Shown in pieces: positions 8,331 through 17,530 of a stretch of DNA of 64,000 nucleotides. Each line of letters begins with the position of its first letter. The first letter of the stretch is position 1. The stretch lies in contig NZ_JAUSTK010000012.1 of the NCBI RefSeq assembly GCF_030812855.1, positions 61,044 to 125,043 on the forward strand, read 5' to 3'. The notes beneath the pieces were generated by a model, which saw only the letters and a program-made list of their open reading frames with translations, ran no database searches and was not told the origin of the DNA. This DNA comes from Paenibacillus wynnii. GTDB lineage: Bacteria; Bacillota; Bacilli; Paenibacillales; Paenibacillaceae. A program made the translations under genes and the position numbers.

Positions 8331-9314
8331 ATGCTGAATGCTCTTAATCGAAGATTGGAAAAGGCGATGCCGCTCATTACACCGGTCAGTGTTCTAATTG
8401 GGGTACTGCTGGGAAGCTATTTGTCGGGTTATGCATATTTATCGACCTGGATATTTGCGTTTATCACCTTTTCAGGGAGTATCAGCTCGAATGTCAGGGA
8501 CTTTTTTACGGTAATACGCAGACCTGTGCCCTTAATCCTTACGATGTTAATTTTGCATGTGCTGATACCGCTTTTGGCTCTGGTTTTTGGACATGTTTTC
8601 TTCACCGGGGATGACTTTACAATTACAGGGCTCGTCCTCGCTGTTGCCATACCCACAGGAATCAGCAGCTTTATCTGGGTATCCATCTACAAAGGAAACA
8701 CCGTGCTGACCCTGGCCATCATTTTGGTGGACACGCTTCTTTCACCTTTAATCGTACCGTTAACATTGTCCTTACTGGTCGGAGCTAACGTGGAAATGGA
8801 TTCGGGAGCCATCATGAAGAGTCTATTTGTCATGGTAGTCTTACCTTCAATCTTGGGGATGCTGCTGAATGAGTGGACACGCGGTCAAATAAAGGTGAAG
8901 TGGGGCCCCCGTCTAAGTCCTTTTTCGAAGCTGGGAATGGGAGTAGTTGTAGCTATAAACGGGTCTGTGGTTGCCCCATATCTGCGCAGCTTTGACAGCC
9001 GCTTGCTTCTGATTTCAGCAGTTATTCTAACGTTGGCCTGTTCCGGGTATGCCACAGGCTTCCTGACCGCCAAGCTGCTGCGATGGGATCAGGATATTGT
9101 GGTGGCGATGACGTTTAACGGAGGCATGCGCAACATCAGTGCCGGAGCCGTTCTGGCCGTCTCTTATTTTCCAGCACCTGTAGCTGTTCCCGTTGTGCTG
9201 GGCATGCTGTTTCAACAGCTTACCGCTTCCTTGTGGGGGTATATTTTAGCCCAGCGTAAGAACCATAATAATATTTCAGAAAATGCCAACATCCGCCAGA
9301 CAAAAGTGAGTTAA
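8331..9314 (+). CDS. Bile acid:sodium symporter (BASS) family transporter
   Basis: 327 residues with about nine or ten membrane segments. The pattern ITFSGSISSNVRDF, VAIPTGISSFIWVSIYKGN, and GGMRNISAGAVLAVSYFPAP matches the BASS/YocS family, in which the two crossover helices carry GN and GGMRN-type sequences. Such proteins co-transport sodium with organic anions such as pantoate, keto acids or thiamine precursors; nothing here fixes the substrate. Ribosome binding site AGAAGGAAG precedes the ATG. No metabolic neighbour gives a hint. Confidence 0.82.
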   Translation: MLNALNRRLEKAMPLITPVSVLIGVLLGSYLSGYAYLSTWIFAFITFSGSISSNVRDFFTVIRRPVPLILTMLILHVLIPLLALVFGHVFFTGDDFTITGLVLAVAIPTGISSFIWVSIYKGNTVLTLAIILVDTLLSPLIVPLTLSLLVGANVEMDSGAIMKSLFVMVVLPSILGMLLNEWTRGQIKVKWGPRLSPFSKLGMGVVVAINGSVVAPYLRSFDSRLLLISAVILTLACSGYATGFLTAKLLRWDQDIVVAMTFNGGMRNISAGAVLAVSYFPAPVAVPVVLGMLFQQLTASLWGYILAQRKNHNNISENANIRQTKVS

Positions 9315-9318
9315 AAGG

Positions 9319-10176
9319 TTACCAACCGAGATTTTGAAATTTGATATCTGTCTCCCATAACTCCTGTAGCCTTTTGACCTGATCCTCTGGCATAACGGCA
9401 TTACTGGCAGATATGTTCTCGATTAATTGGGCGTGGTTTCTTTGTCGGTGATATATTGGATATTCTCCACTAGCGCCGAACGTTTGCTTATGATTTCAGG
9501 GGACAGCGGCTTCTAACGCCTTCAAAGGTGCTCTTGCTATTGTATTTCCCTGAAAGCCAGCCGGAATCCAGTGGAACCTTGATGATAAGGGCAATATCAT
9601 TTTTCTGTGCAAGCTTAAAGGCCTCTGCTGTCTCCTGATAAAAGATGTTGAACATCACTTCCATAACTCCGATTGAGCTATTGTTTATGACCTCCAGCAT
9701 GTCACGGTGGAATCTACCGAAACTCCGTAGGCTAATATTTTTCCTTCACTTTTTAAATCCTCAAGAACCTTATAGTGGCCATACTTTCCATCCAAATAAT
9801 CAAAAGGTGGATTATGAATCAGAATAGAATCCAGATAGTCGGTTTGTAGCCGAGATAAGCTTTGTTCTACTGATGTTCTCAAAGTATCCGCAGAATAATC
9901 CGTACGGCCATCTGCCGTATGACCGAATTTGCTATTGATGACAACCTCTGAACGCTTACCTATCAACGCCTTGCCGAGCAATTCCTCACTTTTACCACGT
10001 CCATAATTCGGTGCAGTATCGAAAAAGGTAATTCCTCTGTCAAAAGCTTCATGTACTAGCGTTATTGCCTCAGTGTCAGCCATAGCCTCCCAATCCTGTT
10101 GGTTACCTAGCTACCAGCCCCCGAATCCAACCTCTGAAACCATTCTCCCTGTAGTTCCATACCGTCTTAATTTCAT
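9319..10176 (-). pseudogene. Aldo/keto reductase, degraded
   Basis: A recognisable NADPH-dependent aldo/keto reductase broken in several places. From the ATG at 10176 (with AAGGAGT upstream) the frame reads MKLRRYGTTGRMVSEVGFGGW, then a TAG stop at 10113-10111 where the family usually has Gln. It resumes as LGNQQDWEAM and continues through FFDTAPNYGRGKSEELLGKA (catalytic Asp and Tyr). A frameshift near 9700 moves to the frame of MLEVINNSSIGVMEVMFNIFYQ, and at least two more shifts, near 9510 and 9430, are needed to reach the final stop at 9319. Multiple independent lesions rule out a single sequencing error. Confidence 0.9.
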
Positions 10177-10334
10177 GGATTAAACTCCTTCTAAACGCTA
10201 TTGTAATCCTACTGAGATTATAGATGGGCCTGTTTGTAATGACAATAACTAACCAATGTGAAAAAAATAACGTAACAAAAATACCTAAAGTTGTATAGTA
10301 TTGGGATAAGTCTAAAAAGATGGGGTGACTCCGA

Positions 10335-11105
10335 ATGTCTATTCTTCAAGTAGAAAGCCTTGTTAAAGAATACAAAGGTAAAGGCCGTAACAAATCGAAT
10401 GTATTCAAAGCATTGAACGGGATTGATCTGAGCGTGGACAGTGGTGAATTCATTGCCATTATGGGGCCTTCCGGCAGCGGGAAGACTACGCTTCTGAACA
10501 TCCTCAGCGGGATCGATACCGACTACAGTGGAACCGTTCGCATTTCGGAGAGCTGCATAGAGGACATGTCCAAGGATGAGCTTGCGCTTTTTCGCCGACA
10601 GAGGATGGGGTTTGTCTTTCAGGATTACAACCTGCTGGATAGTCTGACTTTACGAGAAAATGTAATGCTGCCCATGGTTCTGGACGAACAGGAGGTAGAA
10701 GCAATCAATGCCAAAACGGACGAGACATTGTCATTGTTCGATTTAGATGAGGCAAAGAACAAATATCCCTATAACGTATCAGGGGGACAGCAGCAGCGAG
10801 CCGCCATTTGCAGAGCCATTATTAATGATCCAGATGTTGTATTTGCGGACGAGCCTACGGGCAATCTGGATTCCAAGTCCTCAAGTACGGTGATGAAATG
10901 CTTCTCCAGGCTTAATTCTTTAAAAGGAGCAACGATCGTCATGGTTACGCATGATCCGTTTGCCGCCAGCTTTTGCAAAAGGGTGGTTTTCATTAAAGAC
11001 GGAGAGATCGGCTTCGAAAGGGTCCGTGAGGGTGAACGAAAGGCCTTTTTTGACACCATTTTGGAGAGCTTGGCTTTTATCGGAGGGGGAGAAGATGACC
11101 TTTAG
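10335..11105 (+). CDS. ABC transporter ATP-binding protein, BceA/MacB type
   Basis: 256-residue nucleotide-binding subunit. Walker A is GPSGSGKTTL, the Q loop VFQDYNLLDSLT, the signature VSGGQQQRAA, Walker B VVFADEP with the D loop TGNLDS, and the switch histidine is in VTHD. Together with the following FtsX-type permease it forms a BceAB-like transporter, a family that protects Firmicutes against bacitracin, lantibiotics and other lipid-II-binding peptides or releases lipids from the membrane. It overlaps the permease gene by 11 bp. Confidence 0.93.
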   Translation: MSILQVESLVKEYKGKGRNKSNVFKALNGIDLSVDSGEFIAIMGPSGSGKTTLLNILSGIDTDYSGTVRISESCIEDMSKDELALFRRQRMGFVFQDYNLLDSLTLRENVMLPMVLDEQEVEAINAKTDETLSLFDLDEAKNKYPYNVSGGQQQRAAICRAIINDPDVVFADEPTGNLDSKSSSTVMKCFSRLNSLKGATIVMVTHDPFAASFCKRVVFIKDGEIGFERVREGERKAFFDTILESLAFIGGGEDDL

Positions 11106-13035
11106 GCGAATGGCTTTTCAGATCTTTAAGGCGAACCTTAGAAGGTATCTGTTATTTTTTCTGTGCAGCAGCTTTACGATCATGATTTTTTTCACCTTCG
11201 CCACGCTGTCTAACAACCCTGACTTCATGGATTCTTACAAAGTGAACGGGATGATATCCGGTAATCTATACGCACCGACTCTTATACTTAAAGTCTTTGC
11301 TGTGTTGTTCCTCTTCTATGCTCAAACTGCCTTTGTGAAGTTCAGAAAGAGTGATTACGGGTTATTTATGGTACTCGGTATGACCCATCATAATATTCGT
11401 AAGATGCTTTTATTTGAGAATAGTATGATAGCTGTGGCTTCCATCCTCACCGGGTTAGGGTTGGGAACTATCTTTTCGGGGATTTTTTATGGCATAGTAT
11501 CCTTAATCGTTGATGTCCGGGATATCTCGTTTAGACTGACGATGGAAAGTTATAAGAACACAGTCATTTTTTTTGTAGTCATCTATATCGTTGTCATTGC
11601 AAGCAGTCTTGTGTTGACTCTAAGATACAGCATTGTGAATCTGTTAAAAGAATCTAGAACTGCAGACCGCAGCTTGATCCATGGCAATGTGCCTGGGATT
11701 ATCGGGATCGTACTTATTGCTATCGCAGTATGGGATTGGCTTAGTCTTACTGCAGGACAGAGCAATTTAGTTCTCAGAAGTCTGTTCATTTGTTTCGTCG
11801 GAGTATATTTGGTCATGTCTAGTCTTAGTGACTGGATCTCCTTAGCTCTAAAACAATTCAGTAAGAATAATCATAAAAACATGCTTTTTGTATCGGATAT
11901 CAGATATTCCTTCGGCCAATCCAAAATCGTACTATTCCTCATCACGATTCTAGTCACATTTAGTCTTATGCTCAGTAGTTTGGTGCTATTTTTGACCATA
12001 GATACGCTTAACATGGCCACTAGACAGAACCCAAATCAAATCGCTTATGCTGAAGTGTTTGGTAAGAATCATATCCCACAAGAAACGCTGGATCAGATTA
12101 CAGACCATGGTGATACACCCCTAAGTTCACATCAGGTTTTGGAGTATATGGATCTACATCCTTTTAAAGTATTCTCAGACCAGAACCTGAATACGATAAC
12201 AGGCAGTCATTATAAGGTGGAGCAAGGTCACTTTCTGAATTTGTCCCTATATGACCAGAGTGAAGGCTACCAAGGGGAAATCCCTGATATGCCCACTTAT
12301 GATTTGGATAGTCCTGCGGGAAAAAAAACGCTCGTCTCCCAAGGGGTAATATCGAAAATGTTATTTAACCGTATCCCGATAGTTTCGAACGGTCTTTATG
12401 TGGTCCTGAATGAACAGGATTACATTGCCTTAAAGCCTGCTAATATCAAAAAAATAGGACATATTCATCTCCTTAATTTTGAGAATTGGAAGAAGACCGC
12501 TGAACTAGATGCCAAACTTAATGCTGCATTAGTGAAGTACAATAAACAGAATACAGAGTCATGGTATGGGAATGACCGTCAGGATGCCGCAGCTTTTCAA
12601 ACGCAGTCCAGAATCGCCACGTATACTCAGCTTAAGCAAGCTGGTGAATTTGGGGTTATGTTATTTGCCTTCGTCGGGTTGCTGTTTTTTCTCTCATCCG
12701 GTGTACTTCTGCATTTTAGAATTCTAACCGACTGGGAAAGGGAGAAGATCAAATTTCGGAAGCTGAAAAGAATAGGCATCACCTCCAAGGAAGCAGCGAA
12801 AATTATAGCAAAACCGTTTAGGCTTCTTTTTTTCTTTCCCTATATACTTGGGATCGTTCTTTCCACTTTTTATTTTGTGTATGCGGTGAAAATCGAAGCG
12901 GGTAAGATTATCGAACCTCTTAATGAAGTGTTGTTAGTTGGGGGGATTTATTTGGGCTTTCAGCTTTTGTTTTACTTGATTTACATCAGGAGATATACTC
13001 ATAGGATGTTGGCGGAAATTGGGCTCGAGAGCTAA
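11095..13035 (+). CDS. ABC transporter permease, BceB/FtsX type
   Basis: 646 residues from the ATG at 11095, which has GGAGGGGGA at 11082-11090; the open frame extends upstream only as a shadow of the ATPase gene. The topology is BceB-like: one N-terminal segment, FtsX domain with three segments (YLLFFLCSSFTIMIFF to about residue 200), two more pairs, a large extracellular domain at about residues 310-520, then a last three-segment FtsX part (FAFVGLLFFLSSGVLL onward). The extracellular domain normally senses the peptide. BceAB modules usually sit next to a BceRS two-component system; none is adjacent here. Confidence 0.9.
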   Translation: MTFRRMAFQIFKANLRRYLLFFLCSSFTIMIFFTFATLSNNPDFMDSYKVNGMISGNLYAPTLILKVFAVLFLFYAQTAFVKFRKSDYGLFMVLGMTHHNIRKMLLFENSMIAVASILTGLGLGTIFSGIFYGIVSLIVDVRDISFRLTMESYKNTVIFFVVIYIVVIASSLVLTLRYSIVNLLKESRTADRSLIHGNVPGIIGIVLIAIAVWDWLSLTAGQSNLVLRSLFICFVGVYLVMSSLSDWISLALKQFSKNNHKNMLFVSDIRYSFGQSKIVLFLITILVTFSLMLSSLVLFLTIDTLNMATRQNPNQIAYAEVFGKNHIPQETLDQITDHGDTPLSSHQVLEYMDLHPFKVFSDQNLNTITGSHYKVEQGHFLNLSLYDQSEGYQGEIPDMPTYDLDSPAGKKTLVSQGVISKMLFNRIPIVSNGLYVVLNEQDYIALKPANIKKIGHIHLLNFENWKKTAELDAKLNAALVKYNKQNTESWYGNDRQDAAAFQTQSRIATYTQLKQAGEFGVMLFAFVGLLFFLSSGVLLHFRILTDWEREKIKFRKLKRIGITSKEAAKIIAKPFRLLFFFPYILGIVLSTFYFVYAVKIEAGKIIEPLNEVLLVGGIYLGFQLLFYLIYIRRYTHRMLAEIGLES

Positions 13036-13091
13036 TACCCCCGATGATTATGAGGTTTATGCCCGTTGAATTAAAAAACTGAGCTTGCATA

Positions 13092-13134
13092 CTAAACACC
13101 CCACCTTAAGAATCTAAATAGGTGGGGTGTTTAG
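13092..13134 (+). terminator. Perfect 15-bp hairpin after the ABC permease
   Basis: CTAAACACCCCACCT at 13092-13106 pairs exactly with 13120-13134 around a 13-nt loop, 57 bp after the permease stop. There is no long T tract, so termination is likely but not certain. Confidence 0.65.
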
Positions 13135-13228
13135 CATGGAACGCCACTTCCGCCAAAGTGCCCCTCGAAGTTCCATAAGTTGTATAAAAAAAAGTTGGTA
13201 AGCAAATAGTATACCGGAGGAGGTGTTA

Positions 13229-14794
13229 ATGATGCCAAAGAATAAAGAATCCGGGAATACGAAGGAAACTCAAAGTCCAGAGAAGCAAATCCTGATCTCT
13301 ACTAATTTGGCAGAAAATCTTAAGGAAATCTCAAATCAATTCGGCAACAGCACTGATATTGTCATACGGAAATTTACTATTATATGCACGCGGGTCCAAG
13401 TCGCTGCTGTTTATATAGATGGACTAGTAGATAAGATAAAGGTTGATGACTTTGTTTCTCATGCCATGTCGTTTAATACGCATACAGAAGGGCAGCAGGA
13501 GGTAACTTCGGGAAAGGATGCTTTTGAATATATCAAAGAAAAAGCATTAAGCATTGGTGAAGAAACGATGATCAAGGATTGGAAGGAGCTGTGTGGGGGC
13601 CTTTTATCCGGTCAAACTCTTATACTAATTGAAGGTTTGGGAGAAGCCATAAGTGGTAGTACAAGTGGTGGAGAGGTCAGAACTGTTTCGGAAGCCACTA
13701 CCCAGGTGTCCATCCGTGGCTCGAAAGAAAGCTTTACAGAATCCATTGACACTAATATATCTCTAATACGCAGGAGAATAAAAAGTCCGAATTTATGGGT
13801 AGAGACGATGAAAATTGGTGTTGTGACCCAAACAAACGTGTCAATCATGTACATCAATGGAATTGCCAGCGAAAAAGCTTTGCAGAAGTTAAAAACACAA
13901 CTAAAAGAGATACACGTGGATGCTATTTTGGAATCAGGATATATTGAGCAGCTAATTGAAGAGAATAAGTTTTCACCCTTTCCAACGGTGTTTAATACAG
14001 AGCGACCTGATAGTGTTGCCGCAAACTTGCTTGAGGGACGGATTGCTATCATTGTGGATGGAACGCCCTTTGTGTTAATTGCTCCAGCAACCTTTATTAT
14101 GTTTTTTCAGGCGGTTGAAGATTACTATCAGCGATTTGACATTTCGTCATTAATTCGATTATTGAGATTTCTGTGTCTTGTAATTTCTTTATTTGGTCCC
14201 GCGATATTTATTTCTGCGCTTAATTTTCATCAAGAAATGATCCCAACTCCTTTGCTGATTAATTTAGCTTCGCAAAGAGAAGGCGTTCCCTTTCCTGCTT
14301 TTGTCGAGGCCATCATCATGGAGGTTACCTTTGAGATTATTCGTGAAGCTGGAATTCGACTACCGTCCCAAATTGGTCAAACCGTATCTATTATTGGGGG
14401 TCTAGTATTGGGACAGGCAGCGGTACAAGCTGGAATTGTCTCTCCTGCCATGGTGATAGTCGTTTCTATAACGGGGATTTCCAGTTTTGCGACACCTGCA
14501 TTCAATATGGCACTTTCCATACGCTATCTTCGGTTTGCTATTGTTTTCATTGCTGCATTTATGGGACTTTACGGCATCTCTATCGTGGCCTTTATTCTGA
14601 TTGCACATATGTGTAGCCTGCGTTCTTTGGGGGTTCCGTATATGTCTCCTCTGGGCCCCTTTATACCCGACAGTCAGAAAGACGCTGTCTATCGTTCTCC
14701 TTTACAATCCATGAGGACCCGTCCACGGCTAGTTAGCCAAAAGAATAATGTGCGTATGGACTCTGATGAGGGAAAACGGGGAGATAAACAATGA
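13229..14794 (+). CDS. Spore germination receptor subunit A (GerA/GerKA family)
   Basis: 521 residues, the usual length for a GerA-type A subunit of the inner spore membrane. A hydrophilic N-terminal domain (about 1-270; includes LSGQTLILIEG, VSIRGSKESFTESIDTNISLIRRRIKS and RPDSVAANLLEGRIAI) is followed by four or five membrane segments and a cytoplasmic tail. The A, C and B subunits together sense germinants and trigger cation and dipicolinate release. Several starts are possible (GTG 13223, ATG 13229, ATG 13232); GGAGGAGG at 13216-13223 favours one of the two ATGs. The stop overlaps the next ATG by 4 bp. It is a distant paralogue of spoVAF at 43.9 kb. Confidence 0.93.
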   Translation: MMPKNKESGNTKETQSPEKQILISTNLAENLKEISNQFGNSTDIVIRKFTIICTRVQVAAVYIDGLVDKIKVDDFVSHAMSFNTHTEGQQEVTSGKDAFEYIKEKALSIGEETMIKDWKELCGGLLSGQTLILIEGLGEAISGSTSGGEVRTVSEATTQVSIRGSKESFTESIDTNISLIRRRIKSPNLWVETMKIGVVTQTNVSIMYINGIASEKALQKLKTQLKEIHVDAILESGYIEQLIEENKFSPFPTVFNTERPDSVAANLLEGRIAIIVDGTPFVLIAPATFIMFFQAVEDYYQRFDISSLIRLLRFLCLVISLFGPAIFISALNFHQEMIPTPLLINLASQREGVPFPAFVEAIIMEVTFEIIREAGIRLPSQIGQTVSIIGGLVLGQAAVQAGIVSPAMVIVVSITGISSFATPAFNMALSIRYLRFAIVFIAAFMGLYGISIVAFILIAHMCSLRSLGVPYMSPLGPFIPDSQKDAVYRSPLQSMRTRPRLVSQKNNVRMDSDEGKRGDKQ

Positions 14795-15999
14795 GAGTTA
14801 AATGGATATTACGATCGGTTATTTATTTCGTTATGTTATCACTGCTGACAAGTTGCTGGAACAGCAGGGAATTGGGCGAATTAGGCATAGTAAGCGGTTT
14901 TGGTATTGATAAAGGACCCAATAAAGACGAATACCGGGTTACTTTTCAAGTGGTTAATCCTTCAGCTACGGCAACAAGCACGGGAGCTAGTAAGAATCAC
15001 CCCCCCGTTACAATCTATTCATCAACAGACACAACTGTATTTGGCGCCTTGCGCAAAACCTCAAAGAAGGCAGCTAGACAGCTTTTCTTTGCACATACCC
15101 AACTTGTAGTGATAGGGGAATCATTGGCAAGGAGTGGAATCAACGATATTTTTGATGTTTTTGAGAGATCTCACGAGCTGAGACTTAATTCCTTGGTTCT
15201 TGTTTCAAGAGATGCTGATGCAGCTTCCATTTTAAAGGTAATCCTCCCTATAGAGAGCCTCCCGGCAATGGGGATCGTTAAGAAGAACAAAAATACCGCA
15301 GGTGTATGGGGCGAGAATAGGGATGTAAATATTTTTGAGCTCATAAATGGGATTACCGGAGAATCTGACTTCGTAATCAGCGGTGTTCGCATTAACGGTG
15401 ATGAACAAGAAGGAATGAAGTTGTCCAATCTGGATCAGACTGAAGTGAAGGCACTTGTTGTCATGAGCGGGTTAGGCGTATTCAAGGATGGGAAGTTGGT
15501 GGATTGGATGGACGGGCCTAAAGCTAGGGGAACAGTGTGGGTTCAGGATAAGATCAAAGAGACCAGTATAAATATTGATTATAAGAATAAAAAAAAATCG
15601 GTTTCCGTGGATATTAATCTTTCGAAAACAAAAGTAAAGGTTAAAATTCGTGAGGGGATACCCGTCTTCGATATCCATATCAAAGAGAAAGGAATTGTAA
15701 ATGAGACAAAAAGTTTTGTGGATTTAAGCAAAGGGGATGAAATATTAAAATTGGAAGTCTCGCTTGCAGAGCAAACGAAAAAAGAAGTTACACAGGCTGT
15801 AGAAACCGCTCAAAGGATGCAAACGGATATTTTTAATTTTGCCAATGAATTAAAACGCACGAACCCAAAGGCATGGAAAAGCGTTGAAAAGGATTGGCCT
15901 GCCCTTTTTGCAAAAGGAAAACTGAATGTCCATATAGATGCATATATTCGCAGCACAGGTATGAGATTAAAGCCATATCTGAAAGAAAATTCAAAGTAG
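14791..15999 (+). CDS. Spore germination receptor lipoprotein subunit C (GerAC family)
   Basis: 402 residues with a lipoprotein signal: hydrophobic stretch then LLTSCWNSRELGELG, with the lipobox cysteine at about residue 22. The Ger(x)C family has three small domains; characteristic pieces seen are VSGFGIDKG, the VVIGESLARSGINDIFD region and the C-terminal KRTNPKAWKSVEKDWPALFA. It faces the outer side of the inner spore membrane. It overlaps the A gene (ATGA) and is followed by the B gene after 34 bp. Order A-C-B is frequent in Paenibacillus and Clostridium-type receptor operons. Confidence 0.93.
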   Translation: MRVKWILRSVIYFVMLSLLTSCWNSRELGELGIVSGFGIDKGPNKDEYRVTFQVVNPSATATSTGASKNHPPVTIYSSTDTTVFGALRKTSKKAARQLFFAHTQLVVIGESLARSGINDIFDVFERSHELRLNSLVLVSRDADAASILKVILPIESLPAMGIVKKNKNTAGVWGENRDVNIFELINGITGESDFVISGVRINGDEQEGMKLSNLDQTEVKALVVMSGLGVFKDGKLVDWMDGPKARGTVWVQDKIKETSINIDYKNKKKSVSVDINLSKTKVKVKIREGIPVFDIHIKEKGIVNETKSFVDLSKGDEILKLEVSLAEQTKKEVTQAVETAQRMQTDIFNFANELKRTNPKAWKSVEKDWPALFAKGKLNVHIDAYIRSTGMRLKPYLKENSK

Positions 16000-16033
16000 T
16001 ATGTTCGCTGGAAAGGAAGGAGGTAACCCCATT

Positions 16034-17131
16034 ATGAGAAAAGAAGTCATTAGCTCCTATCAATTATTTGCCATGATTGTTTTGTTTGAATTTGGGACGG
16101 CGCTAGTGGTACCCATAGGTCTTGAAAGCGGACATGCGGTATGGGTATCGATACTTATGGCTTTACCTGGAGGGATTATACTATATCTTATTTATAATTA
16201 TTTATATCTGGAATTTCCCACCATGAACATCAGCGGATATACTCAAAAAATTCTAGGGAAATATATAGGTTGGACGCTTAGTTTATTATACATCCCAGTC
16301 CTTCTGTTTAATGGCTCTAGGAACTTAAGAGAAGCGGGTGACTTATTAATAGCTGCTTCCTATGATCAAACGCCCGTCTTTATCATTAACTCAATGATGG
16401 TCATCGCTGTGATGTATACCCTCTATAAAGGCATCGAGGTGTTTGCTAGGTCAGCAGAGATCTATTTTTTTGTAATCATTTTGATGGGGTTGATTTGTAA
16501 TTTTGTTGTGATCGCGGCAGGTTTGGTTGATCTTAAAAATTTGTTTCCCCTTCATTCGAAGGACTGGAAAGATGCATTGGCTTCAGCCTATCCGAATATT
16601 TTGATTTTTCCGTTCGGAGAACTCGTATGCTTCACAACGATTTTCCCCCACTTTAATAAAAGTCACAAGGCTAGAAGAGCAGGGGTTATGGCGATTGTAT
16701 TAAGTGGGTTACTACTCTGTTTCACACATGCTATTGAAATAGCAGTACTTGGAGAGAACATATACTCGAGATCTACGTTTCCCATATTCACTACGATAAC
16801 ACTGGTAAACCTAGCGAATTTTATACAGCGGTTAGACGCGTTAGTTATTTTGGCTTTGGTGGTTGGTGTTTTTTTTAAAATGTCTATTTACTGCTACGCA
16901 GTGATGTCAGTGACAGCTGACTTATTTAAGGTGCGGGAGATTCGGAACTTAACATTGCCTGTTGGGATTGTTGTTCTGTTTAGTTCGATTGTTAGTGCGG
17001 AGAGTTATCCGGTACATATGGATGAAGGGAAGGTTTTTTTGAAATATATTTTGCCCATTCTATGTGCGGTCATTCCCTTACTGCTGGTTATTGTTCATTA
17101 TATACGCAAGAAATTCGGCCTTTATCGGTAA
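16034..17131 (+). CDS. Spore germination receptor permease subunit B (GerAB family)
   Basis: 365 residues with about ten membrane segments, of the APC-fold spore germination permease family that binds the germinant amino acid or sugar in the membrane. The N-terminal motif KEVISSYQLFAMIVLFEFGTA is typical. An ATG at 16034 with AAGGAGGT at 16018-16024 is preferred to the upstream ATG at 16001. Ligand specificity cannot be read from sequence. It ends 4 bp before the stop codon of a small convergent gene. Confidence 0.92.
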   Translation: MRKEVISSYQLFAMIVLFEFGTALVVPIGLESGHAVWVSILMALPGGIILYLIYNYLYLEFPTMNISGYTQKILGKYIGWTLSLLYIPVLLFNGSRNLREAGDLLIAASYDQTPVFIINSMMVIAVMYTLYKGIEVFARSAEIYFFVIILMGLICNFVVIAAGLVDLKNLFPLHSKDWKDALASAYPNILIFPFGELVCFTTIFPHFNKSHKARRAGVMAIVLSGLLLCFTHAIEIAVLGENIYSRSTFPIFTTITLVNLANFIQRLDALVILALVVGVFFKMSIYCYAVMSVTADLFKVREIRNLTLPVGIVVLFSSIVSAESYPVHMDEGKVFLKYILPILCAVIPLLLVIVHYIRKKFGLYR

Positions 17132-17135
17132 GGAT

Positions 17136-17366
17136 TTATTTACTAGGTTTACGGTTTCGTTTCTTTAAGTACATTACAATGGGGTTTATAAGAGGAAGGG
17201 AAAGAAAAATGGGCATAGCTACAGATTCCTGTACGGTGGTAGTGGCAAAAATGTTCTGAAAAGTCCGGACTTGAATTGAAAAACTGATTCCCGCCAATAG
17301 ATCGACGGTGACAATCATAGATAGACCCAATAGGCCCAGTAATAAATAAAGAAATATGTTTTTCAT
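17136..17366 (-). CDS. Small two-segment membrane protein next to germination operon
   Basis: 76 residues with two hydrophobic segments (IFLYLLLGLLGLSMIVTVDLL and MPIFLSLPLINPIVMYL) and a basic C terminus (KKRNRKPSK). The ATG at 17366 has AAGGAGGT at normal spacing on the minus strand; an ATG at 17372 lies too close to it. Several GerA-type operons in Bacillus have a short D gene of about this size and topology that modulates receptor function. That match is by size, topology and position only; the gene is convergent with the receptor operon here instead of inside it. Confidence 0.7.
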   Translation of the reverse strand: MKNIFLYLLLGLLGLSMIVTVDLLAGISFSIQVRTFQNIFATTTVQESVAMPIFLSLPLINPIVMYLKKRNRKPSK

Positions 17367-17475
17367 TAACATTACCTCCTTGTTGATTAATTCAGGAGAA
17401 CATGCCCCCCCGAATGGAAAGCTAAAGCTATTATTTCCAAGAACACAGGAGAGTAACCAAGAATGAATAAATAGA

Positions 17476-17516
17476 ATTGCCCTTCCAAAACAAGAGTTCT
17501 CTGAAGGAAGGGCAAT
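17476..17516 (-). terminator. Hairpin after the amylase remnant
   Basis: ATTGCCCTTCC at 17476-17486 pairs exactly with 17506-17516 around a 19-nt loop. It lies just beyond the end of the minus-strand amylase remnant and probably was its terminator; it could also stop reading from the germination operon. Confidence 0.6.
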
Positions 17517-17530
17517 GCATTAGAATGTCG

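Noticed and set aside
10951..11094. N-terminal 48 codons in frame with the ABC permease
   Set aside because: This stretch overlaps the ATPase gene in another frame; the ATG at 11095 has its own strong ribosome site and fits family length.
11095..13035. Macrolide exporter MacB as alternative name for the ABC permease
   Set aside because: Size, ten-segment layout and a large extracellular loop between the FtsX halves fit BceB, not the four-segment MacB.
13181..13211. Sigma-G-like pair TGTATA and AATAGTA before the germination operon
   Set aside because: Transcription would begin on top of the ribosome binding site at 13216-13223, leaving no usable leader; the match is also imperfect.
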